Assembly (NCBI GenBank): GCA_023701005.1
Contig: JAMPXW010000002.1
Location: 1-45,346, forward strand
Source: Burkholderiales bacterium
GTDB lineage: Bacteria; Patescibacteriota; Minisyncoccia; Phycocordibacterales; UBA9973
Direction of reading: 5' to 3'
Length of the DNA: 45,346 nucleotides
Below the pieces are notes generated by a model. It had not been told where the DNA came from. It searched no databases and worked only from the letters and a program-made list of their open reading frames with translations. Positions 23,173 through 30,223 of the stretch are shown here, piece by piece. Positions within the stretch are counted from its first letter, which is position 1. The number at the start of each line of letters is the position of its first letter. The translations under genes and the position numbers were made by a program.

Positions 23173-24042
23173 TTAATTTAAATAAAGTTTTATCTCACCC
23201 ATTTCTTCTTTTATTATTTCTTTTATTTCCATTATTGAAAGTATCGCATTTGCATTAGGAATAGGTATTTTCATTGCTCTTATTAAATCATCTCTGGGGA
23301 TAGGTTCACGAAGTAATTCAATGACCTTTTTCTCTTCTGGTGATAGATCTAAAAATAGACTTTTTTGTTTTTCTTTATCATTTTTTCTTTCGAAACCCAA
23401 TGCTTCTAAAACATCATCAGCGCATGTTATGGGCGTAGCACCTTGTCTTATTAATCTATTAGTTCCATTTGAACTTGAAGAAAATATAGATCCAGGAATA
23501 GCGAGTACGTCTCTGTTGTATTCTGTTGCTAGCCTAGCTGTGATGAGTGTGCCTGATCTTTCTTCTGCTTCTATGATGAGAACTGCTTTTGATATTCCAG
23601 CCATCAATCTATTTCTCATAGGGAAGCTCCATTGTGTAGCTTTAAAGTTTGGTTCAAATTCAGAAATTAGACATCCACCACTTTCTACTACTTCTCTCAT
23701 TAGCCGCACATTTGTTTTGGGATATATTGCTTCATCACCCAAGCCTGAGCCAGGGAAAACTATTGTTTTGAGACCGACTTGCATAGCTTTCTTGTGAGAT
23801 ATCGTGTCTATGCCAATAGCAAAACCAGAAACAATGACTATGGGGTATCCTTGTAAGCCAGCTATTATCTTTTCGCAAGATTCTTTTCCATATGAAGTAA
23901 ATTTGCGAGATCCTACGATAGATAAAAAAATCAAATTTTCATCTTTTGGTAATTCTCCGATAATCCATAAATCTTCAGGAGGTTGAGGAATCTCTAGTAA
24001 AGATTTTGGAAATTCTTTTTTGGATAATTTTTTTATTTTCAT
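23173..24042 (-). CDS. dprA: DNA-processing protein DprA
   Basis: DprA loads RecA on incoming single strands during natural transformation. The Rossmann-like core is clear: VGSRKFTSYG, VSGFAIGIDTISHKKAM, IVFPGSGL...IYP, ISEFEPNFKATQWSFPMRNRLMAGIS, VLIIEAEERSGTLITARLA, and AIPGSIFSSSSNGTNRLIRQGA. A C-terminal winged-helix domain (about 225-289) follows. At 289 aa it lacks an N-terminal SAM domain. It suggests the organism can take up DNA, as proposed for CPR bacteria. The gene is divergent from serS. Confidence 0.95.
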   Translation of the reverse strand: MKIKKLSKKEFPKSLLEIPQPPEDLWIIGELPKDENLIFLSIVGSRKFTSYGKESCEKIIAGLQGYPIVIVSGFAIGIDTISHKKAMQVGLKTIVFPGSGLGDEAIYPKTNVRLMREVVESGGCLISEFEPNFKATQWSFPMRNRLMAGISKAVLIIEAEERSGTLITARLATEYNRDVLAIPGSIFSSSSNGTNRLIRQGATPITCADDVLEALGFERKNDKEKQKSLFLDLSPEEKKVIELLREPIPRDDLIRAMKIPIPNANAILSIMEIKEIIKEEMGEIKLYLN

Positions 24043-24047
24043 GAATT

Positions 24048-24147
24048 TTAAAAATTAATAAAATCAAAAGATTTCTGAGCCTTCGCCCTCGGAGTCCATG
24101 AGGACAGGGAACCCACGACTCTTAAAATCTTTTATTTTTTAATTTTT
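24048..24147. repeat. Long structured inverted repeat between dprA and serS
   Basis: AAAAGATTT on the left and AAATCTTTT on the right, extended outward by AAAATTAA/TTAATTTTT-type pairing, enclose a GC-rich centre with CCCTC...GAGG and GGACTCC-like sequence. It lies upstream of the serS promoter, so it is not a serS leader; transcribed leftward it would be in the dprA leader. I saw no match to a known riboswitch. Confidence 0.5.
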
Positions 24148-24154
24148 AACTACT

Positions 24155-24183
24155 TTGTAATTATAACAGCATTGATATATAAT
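24155..24183 (+). promoter_or_regulatory. Promoter of serS, leaderless
   Basis: -35 TTGTAA (24155-24160), 17-bp spacer, -10 TATAAT (24178-24183), then 6 nt to the ATG. The predicted transcription start coincides with the start codon. Confidence 0.65.
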
Positions 24184-24189
24184 AGATAT

Positions 24190-25503
24190 ATGTTAGATAT
24201 TAAATTTATACGTGAAAATAAAGACATTGTGCAAGTTGGTGCAAAGAAAAAGCTTATTGATGTAGACATAGAAAAGCTTATTTCTCTCGACGATGAACGT
24301 CTAAAACAATTGAAAGAAGTTGAAGATTTGAGAAGCGAGATCAACAAAGTTTCAAATGATATTGGTATTGAAAAAGATCAGGCAAGGAGAATGCAATTGA
24401 TCGAAGAAATGCGTCTTGTAAAAGAAGATATCAAGCAAAAAGAAGAAAAATTAAAATCAATTACAGAAGAGTGGCAGAAGATAATGCTAAAGATACCAAA
24501 TATTCCATCTGTCGATACTCCAGAAGGCCCAGATGATTCGGGGAATGTAGTTTTGAGAAGTTGGGGAGAAAAACCACAATTTTCTTTCGCACCTAAAGAA
24601 CATTTTGAATTAGGAAAATCGTTGGGGATCATAGACACAGAAACAGCAGCAGATGTTTCTGGTGCAAGATTTTCTTATTTAAAGGGAGATTTAGTTTTTA
24701 TGCAATTTGGGTTAATCCAGATGTGTTTAGATATTTTAAATAATGAAGAAATATTAAAAAATATAGCAGAAGAATCAAACATTTCTGTTAATCCAACTAA
24801 ATTTTTACCTATAATACCACCAGTATTTATAAAACCAATCGTTCAGACTAAAATGGCTCGATATATGACACCTGAAGAGCATTATATGTTTCCGAATGAT
24901 AATCTGATGCTCATAGGAAGCGCAGAACACACATTAGGTTCAATGCATATGGGTAAAATTTTTGAAGAAAAAGATTTACCTATTAGATATGCTGGATATT
25001 CTACAGCTTTCAGGAGAGAAGCAGGTGCTGCAGGGAAAGACACAAATGGAATTTTACGTCAACATCAATTTGATAAATTAGAAATGGAAGTTTTTTCTTT
25101 GCCAGAAAATGGAATTCAAGAACAAAATTTTCTTGTTGCAATTCAAGAATATATATTAAAAAGTTTGAAATTATCTTTCCAAACAGTCGCTATTTGTACT
25201 GGAGACATGGGTTTTCCAGACACTAGACAAATAGATATTGAAATTTGGATGCCAGGTCAAAATAAATATAGAGAAACTCATAGCGCAGATTACACTGGGG
25301 GGTTTCAGTCACGTCGTTTGAATACTAGAGTCAGAAGAAGTGATGGAAAGATAGAACCAGTGCATATGAATGATGCCACTGTCGTCGCTATAGGACGAAT
25401 GCTTATAGCTATCTTGGAAAACTACCAACAAGAAGATGGCTCTATTAAGATACCAGAAGTATTAAGAAAATATATGGGGAATAAAGAATTTATAACAAAG
25501 TAG
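24190..25503 (+). CDS. serS: Seryl-tRNA synthetase
   Basis: The N-terminus MLDIKFIRENKDIVQVGAKKK leads into the long antiparallel coiled coil that grips the tRNA-Ser variable arm (about 25-105). The class II core follows, with motif 2 AFRREAGAAGKDTNGILRQHQFDKLE and motif 3 region GDMGFPDTRQIDIEIWMPG...SRRLNTR. The 437-aa length is typical. The start was chosen at the ATG that begins the conserved MLDIKFIRE, six codons after an earlier in-frame ATG that lies upstream of the predicted transcription start. Confidence 0.96.
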   Translation: MLDIKFIRENKDIVQVGAKKKLIDVDIEKLISLDDERLKQLKEVEDLRSEINKVSNDIGIEKDQARRMQLIEEMRLVKEDIKQKEEKLKSITEEWQKIMLKIPNIPSVDTPEGPDDSGNVVLRSWGEKPQFSFAPKEHFELGKSLGIIDTETAADVSGARFSYLKGDLVFMQFGLIQMCLDILNNEEILKNIAEESNISVNPTKFLPIIPPVFIKPIVQTKMARYMTPEEHYMFPNDNLMLIGSAEHTLGSMHMGKIFEEKDLPIRYAGYSTAFRREAGAAGKDTNGILRQHQFDKLEMEVFSLPENGIQEQNFLVAIQEYILKSLKLSFQTVAICTGDMGFPDTRQIDIEIWMPGQNKYRETHSADYTGGFQSRRLNTRVRRSDGKIEPVHMNDATVVAIGRMLIAILENYQQEDGSIKIPEVLRKYMGNKEFITK

Positions 25504-25528
25504 TTTTAGTTATTAGAGAAATATAAAA

Positions 25529-26398
25529 ATGCGAAGAAAAATTATTTTAAATTCTCCTCGAATTCAAGAATTAAAAAGAAGAAAACGACAAACTGTTTTA
25601 AAAAAATTATCTTGGGTAGTTTTTTTCTTTTTGTTGGTGTTGGTAGGTTTATCTTTTTTATCTAGATGGAGCAAATTAAATATAGATAAAATAGAAGTCA
25701 CAGGAAATAAAATAGTAGAAACAAAAATAATAGAAGATTTTATCCAACAAGAATTGGCTGGTAATTATTTTTGGATTTTTCCAAAGACGAATTTTATTCT
25801 TTTTCCTCAAAATAGAATAGAGAATGAGTTGAAAAATAAATTTAAAAGGATTGAAACGATTTCAGTTAATGATAAAAATATCAAAACTTTAGAAGTCTCT
25901 ATTTCTGAGAGAAATGCTTTATATACTTGGTGTGGAGTAGAGCCATTGATAGTAGAAGATTCTGATCAGAAATGTTATTTCTTAGATAAAGAAGGATATC
26001 TTTTTGATGAGGCGCCTTATTTTTCAGGTGATGTTTATTTTAGATTTTATGGAGTTAATGACATTGATACAGAAAATCCTTTAGGAAATTATTTCTTTAA
26101 GCAACATTTTAATAGATTGATTCATTTAAAAGATTTGTTAGAAAAAACTGAATTGAGAGCGATAGCTTTTTATGTAATGGAAAATGGAGATATAAAGATT
26201 TTACTAAAAAAACAAGGAGAAATGACAGAAAATCCAAATGTGATTCTCAAAACAGAATCAGATTTCGATAAAATAATAGAAAACTTACAATCGGTTTTGA
26301 ATACTGAACCATTACAAAGTGATTTTAAAAATAAATATAGCTCACTTATGTATATTGACCTACGCTTTGGCAATAAGGTTTACTATAAGTTTAAATAA
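25529..26398 (+). CDS. ftsQ: FtsQ/DivIB-like cell-division protein
   Basis: A short basic cytoplasmic N-terminus (KRRKRQ) precedes one membrane helix (about 27-47) and a POTRA-type domain (NIDKIEVTGNKIVETKIIEDFIQQELAGNYF, ending in ISERNALYTWC). This is the layout of FtsQ/DivIB, which links early and late divisome proteins. The 289-aa length fits. The later half is poorly conserved. It is outside the usual mur-fts cluster, which is common in CPR. It follows serS by about 25 nt and probably shares its transcript. Confidence 0.7.
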   Translation: MRRKIILNSPRIQELKRRKRQTVLKKLSWVVFFFLLVLVGLSFLSRWSKLNIDKIEVTGNKIVETKIIEDFIQQELAGNYFWIFPKTNFILFPQNRIENELKNKFKRIETISVNDKNIKTLEVSISERNALYTWCGVEPLIVEDSDQKCYFLDKEGYLFDEAPYFSGDVYFRFYGVNDIDTENPLGNYFFKQHFNRLIHLKDLLEKTELRAIAFYVMENGDIKILLKKQGEMTENPNVILKTESDFDKIIENLQSVLNTEPLQSDFKNKYSSLMYIDLRFGNKVYYKFK

Positions 26399-26402
26399 AG
26401 GT

Positions 26403-26552
26403 AATATACATAAAAGTATATTTTATAAAACACACATATTTGCAAGCTTGCAAATTGCTATGCTCGTCGTTCAAGAAAAAAATAGTCGGAATACCTCCTT
26501 ATTTTTCTAAACTCCTGTGCAATGTTTTCTAAAACATACTTTTATATATATT
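26403..26552. mobile_element. Candidate MITE-like 150-bp inverted-repeat element
   Basis: Thirty-base terminal arms (26403-26432 and 26523-26552) are reverse complements at 27 of 30 positions. The interior holds a perfect 16-bp palindrome TTTGCAAGCTTGCAAA (26439-26454) and a smaller AAAAATA/TATTTTT hairpin. No reading frame fills it. The right end stops directly at the ATG of the dihydrouridine-synthase gene and may supply its promoter. No clear target-site duplication was found by eye, so a non-mobile hairpin is possible. Confidence 0.5.
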
Positions 26553-27590
26553 ATGAATTTTTGGAAAAAATTGAATAAACCATTTTTTTGCTTAGCGCCT
26601 ATGTCTGATGTCACAGATATAGCTTTTCGTCGTATGCTTGCTAAATATGGCAAGAACAGAGAAAACAAAGATAGTGTTGTTTTCTGGACAGAATTCGTTG
26701 CGGCTGATGGATTGGCAAATAAACTTGCTAAAAAGAAATTGTCTCATATTTTAAAATATTCTGAAGCCGAGAGGCCCATTTTGGCTCAAGTATTTGGTGC
26801 GAATGAAGAGAATATGGAGACAGCTTGTAGATATATAGCGAGCCTTGGTTTCGATGGAATAGATATAAATATGGGTTGTCCAGATAAATCTGTCATAGCG
26901 CAAGGAGCAGGTTCAGCTTTAATAAAGACACCAGAACTCGCAAAGAAAATAATAAATGCAGCAAAAAGAGGTATAAAATCCGCAGGGGTTGATATTCCTT
27001 TGTCTGTAAAAACTAGAATTGGTTTCAACAAAGAAGACATAGACAATTGGATACCTATTTTGCTTAAAGAAAATATTTCAGCTTTGACCGTACATTTGCG
27101 TACCACTAAAGAATTGTCTTTAGTTCCTGCACATTGGATTTTGATGAAAAAAGTTATTGAGTTAAGAGATAAAATAAATCCTGATACTTTAATAATTGGA
27201 AATGGGGATGTTGTAGATTTAAATGATGCAGAAAATAAAATAAAAGAATTTGGTTGTGATGGTGTGATGATAGGTAGGGGGGTTTTTGGTAATCCATGGT
27301 TTTTTAAAAGGTGGGCCCTTAAATCTTCAGAAAGGGCCGACCTTGAAGTTTCTCTTGAAGAAAGACTCTTGGCATTAATAGAACATACTCAAATTTTTGA
27401 TAAAGAACTTTTAAAACCTAAGCATAAAAATTTTGCTGTCATGAAAAAACATTTTAAAGCTTATGTAAAAGATCCTGCCTCGACGCAAGGCGGGTTTCCG
27501 GGTGCAAAAGAACTCCGTATGAAATTAATGGAGACAAATAACGCCAAAGAAGTAGAAAAAATAATTAAAGATTTTTTAAAGACAAAATAA
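26553..27590 (+). CDS. dus: tRNA-dihydrouridine synthase
   Basis: Flavin enzyme that reduces uridines in the tRNA D-loop. The TIM barrel starts with FFCLAPMSDVTDIAFRRM, the catalytic cysteine lies in GIDINMGCPDKSV, and VKTRIGF, LTVHLRTT, IIGNGDV and GVMIGRGVFGNPWFF follow. The 345-aa length is typical. The start is the ATG before NFWKKL; the 12 codons upstream lie inside the inverted-repeat element. Two repeat elements lie in frame in the C-terminal half (residues about 252-264 and 308-314), the second directly before the conserved GAKELR motif. Which Dus subfamily it belongs to cannot be told by eye. Confidence 0.92.
   Translation: MNFWKKLNKPFFCLAPMSDVTDIAFRRMLAKYGKNRENKDSVVFWTEFVAADGLANKLAKKKLSHILKYSEAERPILAQVFGANEENMETACRYIASLGFDGIDINMGCPDKSVIAQGAGSALIKTPELAKKIINAAKRGIKSAGVDIPLSVKTRIGFNKEDIDNWIPILLKENISALTVHLRTTKELSLVPAHWILMKKVIELRDKINPDTLIIGNGDVVDLNDAENKIKEFGCDGVMIGRGVFGNPWFFKRWALKSSERADLEVSLEERLLALIEHTQIFDKELLKPKHKNFAVMKKHFKAYVKDPASTQGGFPGAKELRMKLMETNNAKEVEKIIKDFLKTK
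27308..27344. repeat. In-frame inverted repeat in the dus gene
   Basis: AAGGTGGGCCCTT and AAGGGCCGACCTT are reverse complements except for one base, separated by 11 bp. The arm length and the AAGG...CCTT ends match the element in priA. It sits between the conserved GNPWFF motif and the C-terminal helical domain. Confidence 0.6.
27474..27494. repeat. In-frame GC-rich palindromic element in the dus gene
   Basis: CCTGCCT and AGGCGGG form 7-bp arms (one G-T pair) around CGACGCA. It adds exactly seven codons, PASTQGG, starting at a codon boundary, between KAYVKD and GAKELR. The peptide nearly matches the topA element. Confidence 0.7.
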
Positions 27591-27591
27591 A

Positions 27592-27620
27592 AAACTCGGA
27601 GATAACTCCGAGTTTTTGTT
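27592..27620. terminator. Bidirectional terminator after dus
   Basis: AAACTCGGAG / CTCCGAGTTT is a perfect 10-bp stem with an ATAA loop and T/A runs on both sides. It serves the convergent dus and the unknown gene. Confidence 0.85.
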
Positions 27621-27627
27621 AAAAACA

Positions 27628-28191
27628 CTATTTTAAACCATTATCTGCAAAAAATTTCTTTTTCATAGAAGAAGCAATTTCTAGAATTAAATCATTTTTA
27701 GAATTATTTTCTTTCATGTACTGATCAGAAAATATTTCCAAAGAAATAAAAAATTCACCCGGACTGATTGATTTATTTTTGTAATAAATTTCCTTTGCAG
27801 CAAGAAACAAAGCAGAAATTGTTTCATTAATGGGGTAGCCATGTCCCGAAGCTACTGCAGAAGAAAATTTTACGGTCTTTTTTTTGTACTTTCTTTCTAC
27901 AGAGAAAAAACCAGCACCATGGAAATAAAAATGTTCCCGATCTTCTTTTAGTATCATGTTTTTTGAAAAAAGTAGTTCCGAAATTTGCATAATAACTTTC
28001 AAATGATTATTGCGTGTTTCAAAAAAATTTATTTCTCCTATTTTTTCTATTTTTATAGATTCTTTTTTGGGATTTATGTAACCCAAAAAGATGCCTTCTT
28101 TACCACATCCTTTGTCTATCAGGATAAGTTGAAGGTATTTAAAAAAAAGATTTAAATAGGGAAATTCTCTAGAGAATAAAATATTTTCCAT
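27628..28191 (-). CDS. Hypothetical protein, 187 aa
   Basis: Not recognised. It has no signal peptide or membrane helix. It contains KEGIFLGYINPKKESIKIEKIG, a HFYFHGAGFFSVERKYKKKTVKFSSAV-like middle with several His and aromatic residues, and an alpha-helical C-terminus. The start was placed at the ATG preceded by GGAGGA at 5 nt; a TTG four codons earlier overlaps this ribosome site and was rejected. It is one of few genes here with a good Shine-Dalgarno sequence. It lies alone between convergent dus and divergent dnaX. Confidence 0.65.
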   Translation of the reverse strand: MENILFSREFPYLNLFFKYLQLILIDKGCGKEGIFLGYINPKKESIKIEKIGEINFFETRNNHLKVIMQISELLFSKNMILKEDREHFYFHGAGFFSVERKYKKKTVKFSSAVASGHGYPINETISALFLAAKEIYYKNKSISPGEFFISLEIFSDQYMKENNSKNDLILEIASSMKKKFFADNGLK

Positions 28192-28305
28192 CTGTTCCTC
28201 CAAATGATATAAGTTGTTTTTTGTTTGTTATGACGAAGAATTATTTCCAATACAATACTACTTAAACAGCTAAAAGTCAAGTATTTTTAATCAATAAAAT
28301 TATAG

Positions 28306-28311
28306 TATAAT
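28306..28311 (+). promoter_or_regulatory. Promoter -10 of dnaX, leaderless
   Basis: Consensus TATAAT ends 6 nt before the dnaX ATG. No clear -35 was seen. Confidence 0.5.
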
Positions 28312-28317
28312 CAATAC

Positions 28318-29433
28318 ATGCATGATTTGGCATTATATAGAAAATACAGGCCTCAGAGCTTTAAAGAAGTCGTAGGGCAAGATCATATTGTAAAAGTTTT
28401 AGAAAGCTCTGTAGAGACAAATAAAGTTTCTCATGCGTATCTTTTTGTTGGTTCACGTGGTATCGGTAAGACATCCGTCGCAAGAATTTTTGCTAAAGAG
28501 ATAGGCGTATCAGTAAATGATTTATATGAAATAGATGCTGCTTCAAACAGAGGCATTGAAGACATTAGAGAGCTTCGTGATGGAGCTAGAGTTCTTCCGT
28601 TTGATTCTAAATATAAAGTTTACATAATAGACGAGGTGCACATGCTTTCCAAGGATGCATGGGGAGCGTTATTGAAAACTTTGGAAGAACCACCAAAACA
28701 TGTCATTTTTATTTTAGCTACGACAGAAGTTCATAAAGTTCCAGAGACTATCGTGTCTCGTTGCCAAGTTTTTACATTTAGAAAAGCTTCAGAATTAATT
28801 TCTAAAAAAATGATTTTAGAAATTTCAGAAAAAGAAGGTTTTGTTTTAGATTCTAGTGGTGCAGAATTGATAGCCATTTTAGGAGATGGATCTTTCCGTG
28901 ATGCGTTAGGCATACTTCAAAAAGTTTTAAATTTCTCTGTTGATGCTAAAGGTAAAAAAGTTAAAAAGATAAATAGGGAAGACATAGAAAAGATAACAGG
29001 AGCTCCAAAAACTATTCTAGTAAATGATTTCATCACATCTATAGCAAAGAAAGATTTAGAAAATGGAATTTTAACAATTAAAAAAGCTGCTTCAGAAAAT
29101 TTAGATATGAAACTTTATTTGAAACTTATAATAGAAAAATTTCGCATGGCTATAATATTGCGTTATGCACCTAAATTATTAAAAGACCTGTCTGCCGGCA
29201 GGGCAGGAATGGCAGGGGATTTAGGAGAAGAAGATTTAGAATTTTTGAAAAATTTAGTGAAAGAAGACCCCGAACAAAAGCCTTCGGCTTCGGACGGGGC
29301 AGGCAAGAAAGCTCATATGTTTACATCTTCTTCTTTGGGTGTGTTATTAGAGGCTTACAGCGACATAGATAAGGCTTTTATTAGTGAATTACCCCTAGAA
29401 CTCGCTTTAGTAAAAATCTTGTCAAAAGATTAA
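28318..29433 (+). CDS. dnaX: DNA polymerase III clamp-loader subunit gamma/tau, zinc module missing
   Basis: DnaX is the ATPase of the clamp loader. RPQSFKEVVGQDHIVKVLE, HAYLFVGSRGIGKTS (P-loop), YKVYIIDEVHMLSKDAWGALLKTLEEPP (Walker B) and FILATTEVHKVPETIVSRC (SRC sensor) are intact. Between IFAKEIG and LYEIDAASN, where bacterial DnaX normally carries a zinc-binding insertion with four cysteines, only a few residues remain. At 371 aa the tau-type C-terminus is also lacking. Two GC-rich elements lie in frame near the C-terminus (residues about 290-297 and 317-328). Its partner HolB is encoded at 4.3 kb. Confidence 0.95.
   Translation: MHDLALYRKYRPQSFKEVVGQDHIVKVLESSVETNKVSHAYLFVGSRGIGKTSVARIFAKEIGVSVNDLYEIDAASNRGIEDIRELRDGARVLPFDSKYKVYIIDEVHMLSKDAWGALLKTLEEPPKHVIFILATTEVHKVPETIVSRCQVFTFRKASELISKKMILEISEKEGFVLDSSGAELIAILGDGSFRDALGILQKVLNFSVDAKGKKVKKINREDIEKITGAPKTILVNDFITSIAKKDLENGILTIKKAASENLDMKLYLKLIIEKFRMAIILRYAPKLLKDLSAGRAGMAGDLGEEDLEFLKNLVKEDPEQKPSASDGAGKKAHMFTSSSLGVLLEAYSDIDKAFISELPLELALVKILSKD
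29187..29207. repeat. In-frame GC-rich palindrome in dnaX (first)
   Basis: The 21-bp sequence reads CCTG-TCTGCCGGCAGG-GCAGG, a near-perfect palindrome centred on GCCGGC. Translated in the dnaX frame it yields LSAGRAG. It lies in the poorly conserved linker after the third clamp-loader domain. Confidence 0.7.
29268..29299. repeat. In-frame GC-rich palindrome in dnaX (second)
   Basis: CCCCG...CGGGG outer arms and AAGCC TTC GGCTT inner arms give a hairpin; it is followed by GCAGGC. Translated as PEQKPSASDGAG within the acidic/lysine-rich linker. Confidence 0.6.
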
Positions 29434-29479
29434 AATTAATTAATAGTCGTTATTAAAAAATAATTATATTAATAAACAT

Positions 29480-29662
29480 ATGATCTCACATAGTTCAAAA
29501 ATTAAAGAAAGAGCAGTAATGCTTAGGAAGAAAGGCAAAAGTTTTAGCCAGATTGCAGAGACTCTTAAAATAGGCAAAAGCACGGTTGGTTTTTGGTTTA
29601 AAAATGGTGTTGTTAAATCTAAAGCATTAAAAAAATCAACCAAAACAAAAAAGAGAAAATAA
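29480..29662 (+). CDS. Small helix-turn-helix protein, 60 aa
   Basis: The peptide has an HTH of the resolvase/transposase type: IKERAVMLRKKGKSFSQIAETLKIGKSTVGFWFKNG, followed by a lysine-rich tail. It looks like a stand-alone DNA-binding module or the remnant of a larger recombinase. A TATATT box lies 9 nt upstream of the ATG. It sits between dnaX and tRNA-Gln, just before the copper island, a place where integration remnants would be expected (inference). Confidence 0.6.
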   Translation: MISHSSKIKERAVMLRKKGKSFSQIAETLKIGKSTVGFWFKNGVVKSKALKKSTKTKKRK

Positions 29663-29742
29663 GTTTGATTTTTATTAAATAAATACAATTACTATTTGTT
29701 TTTTTGTCCTTTTTAGTGTATTTTATATAAGTGTATTCTCAT

Positions 29743-29813
29743 TGGGAGATCGTCTAACGGTAGGACAGAGGCCTTTGAAGCCTTTAATCTAGGTTCGATT
29801 CCTAGTCTCCCAG
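29743..29813 (+). tRNA. tRNA-Gln (anticodon TTG)
   Basis: TGGGAGA and TCTCCCA form the acceptor stem; AGGC-CTTTGAA-GCCT gives anticodon TTG; the T-arm is CTAGG-TTCGATT-CCTAG. The discriminator is G and CCA is not encoded. Confidence 0.95.
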
Positions 29814-29859
29814 CAGGGTTAAGTTAACTTAAAAAATTAAATATTGTGGATAACTTTTC

Positions 29860-29888
29860 TTGACTATCTATACCATATACCCTATAGT
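29860..29888 (+). promoter_or_regulatory. Promoter of the copper operon
   Basis: -35 TTGACT (29860-29865), a 17-bp spacer, and -10 TATAGT (29883-29888). The -10 lies inside the operator palindrome, so a bound repressor would block RNA polymerase. The predicted start is about 29895, so the csoR mRNA is leaderless or nearly so. Confidence 0.7.
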
Positions 29889-29900
29889 ATAGGGTATATG
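29874..29900 (+). promoter_or_regulatory. CsoR operator, perfect 27-bp palindrome reaching the csoR ATG
   Basis: CATATACCCTATA and TATAGGGTATATG are perfect 13-bp half sites around a single G. The core TATACCC...GGGTATA agrees with the known CsoR operator pattern (TACCC...GGGTA). The last three bases are the csoR start codon. Confidence 0.75.
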
Positions 29901-30185
29901 AAAAAAGAAACACATACTCATGTTCACAAACATGGTGAGCCCAATACAAAAGCTCGTAAAGTTATCAATATGGCGATAGGAAGTGTCGCAAGGATTCCAG
30001 CTATGGTCGATGATGGACGATACTGTCCTGAAATTATTCAACAGATCGACAGTGTCATCGGTCTTTTACATAGTGCAAGGAAAGAATTATTAAAAGGCCA
30101 CTTGGAATCTTGTCTCGTAGAAAGATTAAAAACAGATAAAGAAGGTTCAATAAAAGAATTACTAAAAATCTACAACATGCAATAG
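29898..30185 (+). CDS. csoR: CsoR-type copper-sensing repressor
   Basis: A 95-aa all-helical repressor of the CsoR/RcnR family. The Cu(I) ligands are C43 (RYC), H68 and C72 (GHLESC), with the same spacing as the C-H-C triad of known CsoR. The N-terminus carries an extra HTHVHKH stretch that may bind metal. Copper binding releases the operator and opens the promoter. The ATG is the end of the operator palindrome; an upstream in-frame GTG would lie before the promoter and was rejected. It heads an operon with DUF305, copA, an HMA/SafE protein and a cupredoxin-like gene. Confidence 0.88.
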   Translation: MKKETHTHVHKHGEPNTKARKVINMAIGSVARIPAMVDDGRYCPEIIQQIDSVIGLLHSARKELLKGHLESCLVERLKTDKEGSIKELLKIYNMQ

Positions 30186-30223
30186 ATTCTTTAGGAATTT
30201 ATTATTAAATTTAAATAAAAATT

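Noticed and set aside
24048-24189. T-box or other riboswitch controlling serS
   Set aside because: The structured part lies upstream of the serS promoter and cannot be in the serS mRNA; no specifier or T-box sequence (AGGGTGGNACCGCG) is present.
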